DNA from: Erysipelotrichaceae bacterium
GTDB taxonomy: Bacteria > Bacillota_I > Bacilli_A > Erysipelotrichales > Erysipelotrichaceae
Reading direction: 5' to 3'
NCBI GenBank assembly: GCA_017405785.1
Contig: JAFQZR010000012.1
Location: forward strand, 1-36,368
Length of the DNA: 36,368 nt
Within the stretch, counting starts at the first letter, position 1; each line of letters begins with the position of its first letter. Below are positions 1 through 6,888 of the stretch, in pieces. The notes beneath the pieces were generated by a model, which made no database searches, was not told where the DNA came from, and worked only from the letters and a program-made list of their open reading frames with translations. Position numbers and translations under genes: made by a program.

Positions 1-278
1 ATCACGACGACGATGACGATGATGAGATCTTCAAGAACCTGATCCTAAGACCGACACATATCTTTACTGAAGAAGAACTTGCCGAAATACTGTCAAACAT
101 GGAAGAAGACATCATCCGTGTCAAAGGCTATGTAAACGGTGAAAAGGGTACTCTGTATTTCAACTATGTTCTAAATGAATACAACATCTATTACTATGAC
201 ACCAGAGAGGATACTCTGGTATCCATCATCGGTACAGCCATAAACGAAGAAAGAATGAAAGAGGTATTCCATGGCTAG
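1..278 (+). CDS. CobW/COG0523-family metal GTPase, C-terminal fragment
   Basis: Open from the left edge in the frame whose first full codon is at position 3, ending with TAG at 276-278; the start lies outside the window. The visible 91 residues begin with an acidic run after a histidine (HDDDDDDE), the kind of His/Asp-rich linker that precedes the C-terminal domain in CobW proteins. The part from about residue 20 (TEEELAEIL, then VKGYVN and LYFNYV) fits the CobW C-terminal domain, where an RxKG-type strand is followed by a short beta-rich fold. COG0523 GTPases are thought to insert or traffic Zn, Co or other metals. The stop overlaps the next start by 8 bases, so the two GTPase genes are translationally coupled. 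The nucleotide-binding half is not visible, so the assignment rests on the tail and the neighbour. Confidence 0.6.
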   Translation, partial: HDDDDDDEIFKNLILRPTHIFTEEELAEILSNMEEDIIRVKGYVNGEKGTLYFNYVLNEYNIYYYDTREDTLVSIIGTAINEERMKEVFHG

Positions 279-1203
279 AATGAAGCCTGTCTATGTCTTC
301 AGCGGATTTCTGGATGCCGGAAAGACTACTGCCATAAAAGAGAGTCTACTGGATCCGGGCTTTAATCAGGGAGAAACCAACCTGATCATTGCCTTTGAAC
401 AGGGAGATGAGGAATATGATGACGATTTCCTTTTCAATTCCAATTCCTACATCGTATATCTTGATGATATAAAGGAACTAGACCGTAAGAAGATTGCCCA
501 GCTGGATGATGACTATTATCCGGACAGAATTATCATTGAACTCAACGGCATGCAGGATGACAACGAACTTTTTGCCAAGGACGGTTCTCTCAACTGGGTC
601 ATCGCTGATTATCTGACTTTCTTTGATGCCACCAGACTGAAGAACCAGATGCTTAACATGCGTCAGTTTGTCTTCAATCATGTTGTGAACTCAGCCATCT
701 GCTACATAAACAGATGCTCTGATCAGGATCTCATGTATTTCCGCAATAATCTTAAGGGAATTAACCGCTATCTGATGGTAGTTTTCCTTAACGAAGACAA
801 CAAGATCATCAACATTGAATCACAGATGTTTGATGTAACAAAGCCACTCGACATCAGTGATGATGATTTTGGCCTGTGGTACATGGATGCCCTGGATAAT
901 GCGGATAAGTATGACGGCTGCCAGATTACTCTGAAACTCAAATGGCTTGATACTGTCAAGGAATATGAAAACGTCTGTATCATGGGAAGAGAAGCCATGG
1001 TATGCTGCTCAAATGACATACAGAAGATCGGATTGACCTGTACCAATGTCGATCCGAAAAAGATCAGGAAGAAGAAATTCTATTCACTGACAGGAAAGCT
1101 CAAGGCTGTTGATGATGAAAACGGTGACAGAACAGTTATTCTCTATACCGACAGCATTACAGAAGCTGAAGCTCCTGAAGATGAATATGTGAGTTTCAAT
1201 TAA
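271..1203 (+). CDS. CobW-like P-loop GTPase with YcgQ/DUF1980-like C-terminal domain
   Basis: 310 residues. The N-terminus has a CobW-type Walker A (GFLDAGKTT, residues 12-20) and a Walker B-like strand with ELNG at about 90-93, where the family has E-(S/T)-(S/T)-G. The CxCC metal motif expected between them is missing; this stretch is acidic (QGDEEYDDD). The NKxD guanine motif is at best degenerate (NRCS near residue 146). The C-terminal third is not a CobW C-terminal domain. It resembles the C-terminal domain of YcgQ/TIGR03943 proteins: C236, the CC pair 245-246 followed by an acidic residue, then FYSLTGKL near 271-278 and a closing APEDEYV. YcgQ-type proteins sit in zinc-homeostasis loci, so a zinc or related metal role is inferred. 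The start overlaps the preceding CobW gene. GTP hydrolysis is uncertain given the degenerate motifs. Confidence 0.65.
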   Translation: MARMKPVYVFSGFLDAGKTTAIKESLLDPGFNQGETNLIIAFEQGDEEYDDDFLFNSNSYIVYLDDIKELDRKKIAQLDDDYYPDRIIIELNGMQDDNELFAKDGSLNWVIADYLTFFDATRLKNQMLNMRQFVFNHVVNSAICYINRCSDQDLMYFRNNLKGINRYLMVVFLNEDNKIINIESQMFDVTKPLDISDDDFGLWYMDALDNADKYDGCQITLKLKWLDTVKEYENVCIMGREAMVCCSNDIQKIGLTCTNVDPKKIRKKKFYSLTGKLKAVDDENGDRTVILYTDSITEAEAPEDEYVSFN

Positions 1204-1219
1204 CTGTTAGAGGTATTTT

Positions 1220-2362
1220 ATGAAGAAGTTTCTAAGGATCATATTGTTAGCAGTTCTGGCAGGCGCTGCATTCTTCGGATACAGGTATTTTTCTCCTGAA
1301 CAACAGCTTAACAGACTGAACAGTCAGGCTGAAAAGCTTATTCAGGCAGAACAGTATCAGGAAGCTTTTGAACTGTATGCAAACGCTTTGGATGAAGGCA
1401 AACTGGATCATGATGAATTAATAAATGGTGTATGCAAAGTTTGCGGACATTGGTTTCCCTCCCGGACTGTAGATTATCAGGATGATCCGGAAAAACTGTT
1501 TGACCTTTATGATGTTGTAATGGAAAGACTTCCGGAACTGAAAGAACGGTGTGAAGACAGTCTGGCCATGAATGCAAGCCTGATTATGAGTGTTAAATAC
1601 TCAGGTGATCTAAAAGGACTGAATCAGTTCTGGCAGGATGTAATAACCCGTTATTACTGGAGTGATACTATCTGTGAAGAGATAGATTCTCAATATAGGA
1701 TGGAACGGGAGAGTGTTCTGGAACAGAACGTTAACGATCTGGTAAATGCAGGATTCATTGATGACATGATCAATAAGGAATATAAGAAAGTATTTGATGC
1801 CTTTGAAGTCAGTGATCTTCGTGCTAATGCATTGGCTCTGAAGAAACAGATAGATTTCCCGTTCTATGGAGCAATAAGAGGTAAGACGTTTGTTGTAGAT
1901 TTTGTCAACGGCGGATTAACGATTTACTATGGCGAATACAGCAATGAAAAACGTAACGGCGAAGGAATACATCTGTTCTTATACAAAGGTGAAAAAGTCG
2001 GTTATAAGAGTCTTGTTTACGGAAACTTCACCAATGACATGCTTAATGGGGAATTCGAAGAATATTCCATAGTTGATGCTGATGCCTGGCGTGAAGGAAT
2101 TGTAACCGGTAATATGGTCGACAGCAAGTATGACGGCCAGATTCAGATGACACTGACAACTCCTAAGAGCACAACCGACTATGCTATGCGTTTTGATAAC
2201 GGAAAAGCCATTGCGGAGGGCTCATATGTTGACGATAACGGTGAAACGATCTACGTTGTTGCCAGTACCTGGATCGACGGCAAGCAGAGAGTCTACGGCT
2301 ACCCGAAGGATTTTTATGACTGTGAGCACGGATTACAGCCGTGGTATGAAAGACCTTATTAA
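1220..2362 (+). CDS. Membrane-anchored TPR-like/MORN-like repeat protein
   Basis: 380 residues of unknown function. Residues 4-23 form one hydrophobic segment after a KK pair, so the protein is probably held in the membrane by its N-terminus; there is no lipobox cysteine. Residues about 30-70 look like a helical TPR-type repeat (QAEKLIQAEQYQEAFELYANAL). After a helical middle, three MORN-like strands follow: YYGEYSNEKRNGEG (near 237-249), VYGNFTNDMLNGEF (near 267-280) and VTGNMVDSKYDGQ (near 295-307). MORN repeats often bind membranes or partner proteins. The start follows the CobW-like gene by 16 bases with AGAGGT upstream, so it probably shares that transcript. A terminator hairpin follows at once. 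No enzymatic motif is visible. Confidence 0.55.
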   Translation: MKKFLRIILLAVLAGAAFFGYRYFSPEQQLNRLNSQAEKLIQAEQYQEAFELYANALDEGKLDHDELINGVCKVCGHWFPSRTVDYQDDPEKLFDLYDVVMERLPELKERCEDSLAMNASLIMSVKYSGDLKGLNQFWQDVITRYYWSDTICEEIDSQYRMERESVLEQNVNDLVNAGFIDDMINKEYKKVFDAFEVSDLRANALALKKQIDFPFYGAIRGKTFVVDFVNGGLTIYYGEYSNEKRNGEGIHLFLYKGEKVGYKSLVYGNFTNDMLNGEFEEYSIVDADAWREGIVTGNMVDSKYDGQIQMTLTTPKSTTDYAMRFDNGKAIAEGSYVDDNGETIYVVASTWIDGKQRVYGYPKDFYDCEHGLQPWYERPY

Positions 2363-2371
2363 GCTGATATG

Positions 2372-2400
2372 AAAAAGTGAGAAATCACTTTTTTCTTTTG
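2372..2400 (+). terminator. Intrinsic terminator of the CobW/MORN transcript
   Basis: Nine-base arms AAAAAGTGA (2372-2380) and TCACTTTTT (2385-2393) around a GAAA tetraloop, followed by the T-rich run TTTTCTTTT. It lies 10 bases after the stop of the MORN-like gene and just upstream of the copper promoter, separating the two units. Confidence 0.85.
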
Positions 2401-2410
2401 AGCTAATCAA

Positions 2411-2439
2411 TTGACTCTATCATAACTGAAATCTATAAT
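2411..2439 (+). promoter_or_regulatory. Sigma-A promoter of the copper operon
   Basis: TTGACT at 2411-2416 and a perfect TATAAT at 2434-2439, separated by 17 bases. This is the best promoter match in the window. It sits directly upstream of the G-rich CsoR-like operator, so transcription would start at about 2446, inside that operator. Confidence 0.85.
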
Positions 2440-2441
2440 AA

Positions 2442-2463
2442 ATATAGGGTATGGGGGTATATT
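2442..2463 (+). promoter_or_regulatory. Putative CsoR operator
   Basis: A TA-flanked G-rich element: TAGGGTATGGGGGTATA at 2445-2461. CsoR operators in Bacillota carry a central G tract bounded by TAT/ATA. Here the right half (GGGGGTAT) fits well, while the left half is TAGGG where the usual form is TACCC. It overlaps the expected transcription start, and csoR is encoded in the same operon, so binding of apo-CsoR would block the promoter until Cu(I) binds the repressor. Assigned from context and similarity. Confidence 0.65.
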
Positions 2464-2487
2464 ACACTACCATAGAAAAGAGAGTTT

Positions 2488-5028
2488 ATGGAACAGTATA
2501 CAGTAACGGGAATGAGCTGTGCAGCCTGTCAGGCCAGAGTGGAAAAAGCAGTCAGCAATGTTCCGGGAGTAACCCGGTGCAGTGTATCTTTACTGACTAA
2601 TTCCATGGGTGTTGAAGGCAGTGCGGATGCGGCTGACATCATAAAGGCTGTTGAAAATGCCGGATATGGTGCATCTAAAAAAGGCGACAAAGCCAGAACC
2701 GATAAGATCAGAGAAGAAGAGGAAGCTCTGAAGGACAGGGAATCACCAGTACTTAAGAAGAGACTGATTCTTTCACTTGGTTTCTTAGCGGTTTTAATGT
2801 ATCTGTCCATGGGCCATAAAATGCTTGGCTGGCCGGTTCCTTCATTTTTGAAAGACAATCCATTATCACTGGCAATAACGGAAATGTTATTGGCTATTAC
2901 AGTAATGATCATAAATCATAAATTCTTTACTTCCGGATTTACCTCACTGATGCATGGGGCACCTAACATGGATACCCTGGTTGCCTTAGGCTCTGCTGCT
3001 TCATTTGTATATTCATTAGCTGAACTGTATATGATGTCAAATGCCATGATGACAGGTAATCACCAGACAGTACACAGTTACTACCATAATCTGTATTTTG
3101 AATCAGCGACCATGATCGTTGCCCTGATAACAGTTGGTAAACTGCTGGAAGCCATCAGCAAGGGCAGAACTACCAATGCTCTTAAGAGTCTTTTGAAGCT
3201 TGCTCCGCAGAAAGCAACCCTGATAATAAACGGTCAGGAAAAGGAAGTCGGCATTGAAGAAGTCAGTGTCGGAGATATCTTCGCCGTAAAACCGGGAGAA
3301 AGCGTACCGGTAGACGGTGTTATTGTTGAAGGCAACAGCGCCATTAATGAAGCCGCTCTGACCGGGGAAAGCATTCCTGTTGATAAGCAGGAAGGTGATC
3401 TGGTATCTGCCGCAACCATAAATCAGGCCGGTTATTTCAAAGCCAGAGCCACCAGAGTAGGTGAAGATACTACGTTATCTCAGATAATACAGATGGTATC
3501 TGATGCATCCGCTACCAAGGCTCCAATTGCCAGAATAGCCGATAAGGTATCAGGCATATTTGTACCGGCGGTAATCGGAATTGCCTTAATTACTCTGGTT
3601 ATATGGTTACTGGCAGGAAAGCCGTTCAGCTTTGCGATAGCCCGTGCCATTTCAGTACTTGTCATATCCTGCCCGTGTGCCTTAGGTCTGGCAACGCCTG
3701 TTGCCATCATGGTAGGCAACGGTGTGGGAGCTAAAAACGGTATCCTGTTCAAGAATGCCGAAGCTTTGGAGCAGGCCGGGAAAACTGACATCGTTGTTCT
3801 GGATAAGACCGGAACGATCACTACAGGACAGCCTGTGGTAACCGACATTATCGGCCTTAACGGAACCGATGAGGATTATCTGCTGAAACTGGCAAATGAC
3901 ATTGAAAGAAAGAGTGAGCATCCTTTAGCTCGTGCCATTGTTCGGTATGCTGAAGAAAAGGATGTTGTCACGACAGATGTTGATGATTTTACTGCTTTAC
4001 CAGGTAATGGTGTCAGTGCATTAAGAGATAACAGGAAGATCATTGCCGGCAGCGGTAAGTTCATGAGCAAAAAGACCGCTTTTACCAAAGATGTCATCGA
4101 GATATCAGACAAGCTGTCAGAAGAAGGAAAGACACCTCTGTTCTTCATGGAAGAAAATGAACTTAAAGGCATCATTGCGGTTGCGGATGCCATTAAGCCT
4201 GAATCTCCGGAAGCAGTAAAACAGCTGCAGAACATGGGTATTCAGGTAGTTATGCTGACGGGAGACAATCAAAAGACTGCCAGAGCTATTGGCAGGGCCG
4301 CAGGCGTTGATAATGTGGTAGCACAGGTATTACCAGACGGTAAGGAAAAAGCCATCAGAAAGCTGCAGGAAAGCGGCAGGGTGGCTATGGTCGGAGACGG
4401 CATAAATGATGCTCTTGCCCTGACTTCTGCTGATATGGGTATAGCTATCGGAGCGGGAAGCGATGTGGCGATTGATGCTGCTGATATCGTATTAATGAAG
4501 TCTTCGTTACTGGATGTCCCGGCAGCGATCAGGCTGTCCAGAAAGACTGTTACGAATATTCATCAGAATCTGTTCTGGGCATTCTTCTATAACATCATCT
4601 GCATACCATTGGCAGCCGGTTTATATCAGGCGATATTCAAGGTTAACTGGCAGATGACACCGATGCTGGGAGCTGCAGCCATGAGCCTGTCAAGTTTCAC
4701 GGTCTGTTCAAATGCCTTAAGACTGAATCTGGAAAACATATATGATGCCAGTAAAGATAAAGCTAGTAAGAATAAGACAATTAAGATTGAAGATATTGAA
4801 TTAAAGGAGGAAGAAACCATGACAAAGACTATCAGAATTGAAGGAATGATGTGTGAACACTGCGAAGCAACAGTCAAGAAAGCTCTGCAGAAGATCGACG
4901 GAGTTGTCAGTGCCGAAGTATCACATGTAGCTGGAACAGCCATTGTTACTCTGGAAAAGGATGTTGACAATGAAATCATGAAGACAGCCATTGAAGACAG
5001 AGACTATACCGTACTGGGAATTGAGTAA
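2488..5028 (+). CDS. copA: Copper-exporting P1B-type ATPase with fused C-terminal CopZ-like domain
   Basis: 846 residues. It pumps Cu(I) out of the cytoplasm using ATP. An N-terminal heavy-metal domain carries GMSCAAC (Cys11, Cys14). Eight membrane segments are expected; the sixth holds the CPC copper site (395-397). The actuator has TGES (292-295), the phosphorylation motif is DKTGT with Asp439, the nucleotide domain has His478-Pro479 of the HP motif, and GDGIND is at 636-641. The FWAFFYN and MSLSS motifs of the last two helices are present. A typical Bacillota CopA would end near residue 760. Here a lysine-rich linker leads into a second heavy-metal domain with GMMCEHC, the whole length of a free CopZ chaperone, beginning at Met778. 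An ideal ribosome-binding site precedes Met778, so a separate CopZ may also be made. Weak purine-rich SD (AAAAGAGAG) at the main start. First gene of the copper operon. Confidence 0.95.
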   Translation: MEQYTVTGMSCAACQARVEKAVSNVPGVTRCSVSLLTNSMGVEGSADAADIIKAVENAGYGASKKGDKARTDKIREEEEALKDRESPVLKKRLILSLGFLAVLMYLSMGHKMLGWPVPSFLKDNPLSLAITEMLLAITVMIINHKFFTSGFTSLMHGAPNMDTLVALGSAASFVYSLAELYMMSNAMMTGNHQTVHSYYHNLYFESATMIVALITVGKLLEAISKGRTTNALKSLLKLAPQKATLIINGQEKEVGIEEVSVGDIFAVKPGESVPVDGVIVEGNSAINEAALTGESIPVDKQEGDLVSAATINQAGYFKARATRVGEDTTLSQIIQMVSDASATKAPIARIADKVSGIFVPAVIGIALITLVIWLLAGKPFSFAIARAISVLVISCPCALGLATPVAIMVGNGVGAKNGILFKNAEALEQAGKTDIVVLDKTGTITTGQPVVTDIIGLNGTDEDYLLKLANDIERKSEHPLARAIVRYAEEKDVVTTDVDDFTALPGNGVSALRDNRKIIAGSGKFMSKKTAFTKDVIEISDKLSEEGKTPLFFMEENELKGIIAVADAIKPESPEAVKQLQNMGIQVVMLTGDNQKTARAIGRAAGVDNVVAQVLPDGKEKAIRKLQESGRVAMVGDGINDALALTSADMGIAIGAGSDVAIDAADIVLMKSSLLDVPAAIRLSRKTVTNIHQNLFWAFFYNIICIPLAAGLYQAIFKVNWQMTPMLGAAAMSLSSFTVCSNALRLNLENIYDASKDKASKNKTIKIEDIELKEEETMTKTIRIEGMMCEHCEATVKKALQKIDGVVSAEVSHVAGTAIVTLEKDVDNEIMKTAIEDRDYTVLGIE
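4805..4821 (+). promoter_or_regulatory. Internal ribosome-binding site and start codon for a CopZ-like peptide
   Basis: AGGAGG at 4805-4810, eight bases, then ATG at 4819-4821, in frame with copA (codon 778). It is a stronger SD than that of copA itself. Initiation here would give a 69-residue CopZ-like protein ending at 5028 (start MTKTIRIEG, metal motif CEHC). Confidence 0.7.
4819..5028 (+). CDS. copZ: Possible separately translated CopZ-like copper chaperone nested in copA
   Basis: This is the in-frame 3' end of copA read from the internal ATG. The 69-residue product is one complete HMA domain: beta strand TIRIEG, MMCEHC copper site, helix ATVKKALQKI, then DGVVSAEV and a final DYTVLGIE strand. 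Its size matches stand-alone CopZ chaperones, which carry Cu(I) to CopA and to CsoR. Escherichia coli makes a chaperone from copA by programmed frameshifting; here internal initiation would reach a similar end. Whether the free protein is made is inferred from the ribosome-binding site alone. The alternative is a simple gene fusion that kept the old translation signal of copZ. Confidence 0.55.
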   Translation: MTKTIRIEGMMCEHCEATVKKALQKIDGVVSAEVSHVAGTAIVTLEKDVDNEIMKTAIEDRDYTVLGIE

Positions 5029-5029
5029 T

Positions 5030-5323
5030 ATGGAAGAATGCTGCACCAAACATAAGGAAAGGTCTCCTGAAGAGATCAGAGCGCTTACTAACAGACTCAA
5101 CCGCATCGAGGGCCAGATCAAGGGACTTAAGAAAATGATTGATGAAGAGCGTTATTGCGTAGACATCATCACCCAGGTTTCTTCCGTTCAGGCTGCTCTT
5201 AATGCCTTCCAGAGAGAGCTTCTGAACAGCCACATCAAGTCATGTGTTGTCACTGACATCCGTAATGGCAATGAAGAAGCCGTAGATGAACTCTGCGGTC
5301 TATTGCAGAAAACCATGAAATAG
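5030..5323 (+). CDS. csoR: Copper-sensing transcriptional repressor CsoR
   Basis: 97 residues, all helical. The Cu(I) ligands of the family are in place: Cys43 (RYCVDII), His68 and Cys72 (HIKSC). The signature RLNRIEGQIKGLKKMI lies at about 22-37, with DNA-contacting basic residues, and the N-terminus adds an extra CC pair and a histidine (CCTKH). CsoR tetramers bind a G-tract operator and release it on Cu(I) binding. The start at 5030 is one base after the copA stop; an upstream in-frame TTG at 4991 would add 13 residues encoded inside copA and is unlikely. Translation is probably coupled to copA. It should repress its own operon through the element at 2442-2463. RcnR/FrmR relatives have different ligand sets, so CsoR is favoured. 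Confidence 0.92.
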   Translation: MEECCTKHKERSPEEIRALTNRLNRIEGQIKGLKKMIDEERYCVDIITQVSSVQAALNAFQRELLNSHIKSCVVTDIRNGNEEAVDELCGLLQKTMK

Positions 5324-5334
5324 GGAGGGATTGC

Positions 5335-6375
5335 ATGAGTGAAAAGAAAGGACTCGGACGGACAATAGAAAAGTTTGTTTTCCTGGTAAAAAGAAAATTC
5401 AGGAAAGACAAACTGGCAATGCGGGGCAAACCGCAGTATACCGTAAATCAGAATAACATCTTCCTGCAGCTCAAGCCCGGTGATATTTTCCTGGGCAAAA
5501 TGCCAATGTCAGACAGTGAACTTTATGACGTACCGGATGGACATCGTCACAGACCTTATCTGGTAATTAAGAAGAATAAAAAGAATGTAACAGCCTTGCA
5601 GGGTTCTCACCGCCAGTACGGCCGGGATAAGGAAACCTTTAAGATCATCCTGCCGGACTTTGGCCAGTATAACGGTGAAACGTATTTCAGTACCCTGGAA
5701 ACCTTTGAGGTTCCGATTGAAAACATTAACAAGTACATATCTTCTTTAACAGACAGTCAGATGTCCGCTCTGCAGAGAATGCTGACGGTTCAGGAAAAAG
5801 GTTCAGCTAAGATAAATAGTCTGGACAATGTTCCTGTAAAGTTCAAGATGGGTGATATCGTCAGCGACGGTAAAAACACATATCTGGTCACTAACGACAA
5901 GGATGGAGTTGCCAAGGGTTATCTGCTGGGAAAAAAGACGTACCGTAACGGTTTCAGTATCATGCTGAATAACGAGCAGTATCACGCCGACATCTATCAG
6001 TACAAGATCCTTAACGGCAATAATCTTGAGCTTGTTACGACTCTCAATAAAAACAGAATGACAGAGCTGCACCGTTTCCTCAGTGCCGGTGTCTTTGTGA
6101 AAGTCGGAGACATAATCAAGATCGGCAATGAATACTTTTACGTATTCAAGACTTACCGTGATGAGATACAGACCTATCCGCTGTCAAACAAGAAATCCGC
6201 TAATACCATAAAAGTGAATTTCGGTAAAAAGGAAATGTATCTGAATCCACGTAAAGTAGTGAAGTTCAGCAATCTGAGAAGAGATGTTGTCTATTACAGC
6301 GGCAATGAAAAGCTGATAAACTACGTTAACATCAACCGTAAGAACATAAAGGTCAAGGAAGATAAGAAAATGTAA
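5335..6375 (+). CDS. Protein of three repeated PemK/SH3-like units, function unknown
   Basis: 346 residues, not recognised with certainty. A basic N-terminus (about 40 residues) precedes three units that each begin with a GDI motif: residues 49-51 (LKPGDIFLG), 173-175 (FKMGDIV) and 258-260 (VKVGDII). Units 1 and 2 also share a closing helix (MSALQRML and MTELHRFL). Unit 1, with GDIF, then HRPYLVI and a late helix, resembles the PemK/MazF barrel, but no antitoxin gene is adjacent and the toxin active-site residues cannot be confirmed. No signal peptide or membrane segment. It follows csoR by 11 bases with AGGGAGGG upstream, so it belongs to the copper operon, though nothing in it suggests metal binding (few Cys/His). 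A terminator follows directly. Confidence 0.5.
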   Translation: MSEKKGLGRTIEKFVFLVKRKFRKDKLAMRGKPQYTVNQNNIFLQLKPGDIFLGKMPMSDSELYDVPDGHRHRPYLVIKKNKKNVTALQGSHRQYGRDKETFKIILPDFGQYNGETYFSTLETFEVPIENINKYISSLTDSQMSALQRMLTVQEKGSAKINSLDNVPVKFKMGDIVSDGKNTYLVTNDKDGVAKGYLLGKKTYRNGFSIMLNNEQYHADIYQYKILNGNNLELVTTLNKNRMTELHRFLSAGVFVKVGDIIKIGNEYFYVFKTYRDEIQTYPLSNKKSANTIKVNFGKKEMYLNPRKVVKFSNLRRDVVYYSGNEKLINYVNINRKNIKVKEDKKM

Positions 6376-6380
6376 TATGA

Positions 6381-6406
6381 AAAAGTGCCACAGGTGTGGC
6401 GCTTTT
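6381..6406. terminator. Bidirectional terminator ending the copper operon
   Basis: Arms AAAAGTGCCAC (6381-6391) and GTGGCGCTTTT (6396-6406) with one G-T pair and a four-base loop. A-rich on the left and T-rich on the right, so it can serve both the copper operon and the converging minus-strand gene that stops at 6406. Confidence 0.85.
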
Positions 6407-6738
6407 CAGTTTAGATAGATATGAAAATCTGAGAATATTTTCATATACTTTCTGATCTTTTCTTCATTAAGTGAAACTGTCTCTCCCTCAGTATCACTGT
6501 CAACAAGCAGTATGTTGCCGAAGAGAATGTCTACCAGTTCATTGTTGTAGTAAAGAAAACGATTAGCCAGTGAACCGTTGAACTTTCCTTCTTCATTAAC
6601 CACAACATCAACATCATCAAAAAGATAAGGCATTTCAAAAGAGCCTTCAACCAGTTTCTGTAATTCCTTATATCCTTTCTCAAACTCAACGATCTGAGGC
6701 ATTTCATTGGGCTTTACCAGTATACCTGTAATCATCAT
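6406..6738 (-). CDS. DUF3846-like small protein
   Basis: 110 residues, soluble, acidic. The layout fits DUF3846: an N-terminal strand MITGILVKPNEMPQIVEF, a helix GYKELQKLVEG, then a VVVNEEGKFNGSLANR core, NILLVDSD and a C-terminal EEKIRKYMKIF helix. DUF3846 proteins have no known function and are common on plasmids, phages and conjugative elements. The start is set by AAAGGAG on the minus strand, five bases before ATG at 6738 (or eight before the next ATG at 6735); a longer reading from 6777 lacks a ribosome-binding site. It is a single-gene unit with no mobile-element genes beside it. Confidence 0.65.
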   Translation of the reverse strand: MMITGILVKPNEMPQIVEFEKGYKELQKLVEGSFEMPYLFDDVDVVVNEEGKFNGSLANRFLYYNNELVDILFGNILLVDSDTEGETVSLNEEKIRKYMKIFSDFHIYLN

Positions 6739-6833
6739 CACAGCTCCTTTCTGATTACAGAATATGTTAAGAGACAATAACTTTGGTCCTGAGGTTGTCC
6801 CAGATTATGTAGTTGTACTGGTGGAAAAGGGAT

Positions 6834-6862
6834 TAGACATTGTCATGCCGTGGTAGTATGAT
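6834..6862 (+). promoter_or_regulatory. Promoter of the MFS transporter gene
   Basis: TAGACA (6834-6839) and TATGAT (6857-6862) with a 17-base spacer, 26 bases before the MFS start codon. An imperfect 20-base direct repeat (16 of 20 matching) lies at 6821-6840 and 6871-6890, one copy over the -35 element and one over the ribosome-binding site. Confidence 0.7.
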
Positions 6863-6888
6863 TTATACAGGTTGAAAAGGGGACAGAC

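Noticed and set aside
3234-4991. Several minus-strand open frames inside copA
   Set aside because: They are shadows of a strongly conserved coding sequence and have no translation signals or domain content.
4991-5323. A longer csoR reading frame starting at TTG 4991
   Set aside because: The extra 13 residues lie inside copA, have no SD and do not fit CsoR; ATG 5030 follows the copA stop and gives a normal family length.
5335-6375. Toxin-antitoxin module of the MazF/PemK type
   Set aside because: No antitoxin gene precedes it, the PemK-like unit is repeated in one chain, and the catalytic residues cannot be identified.
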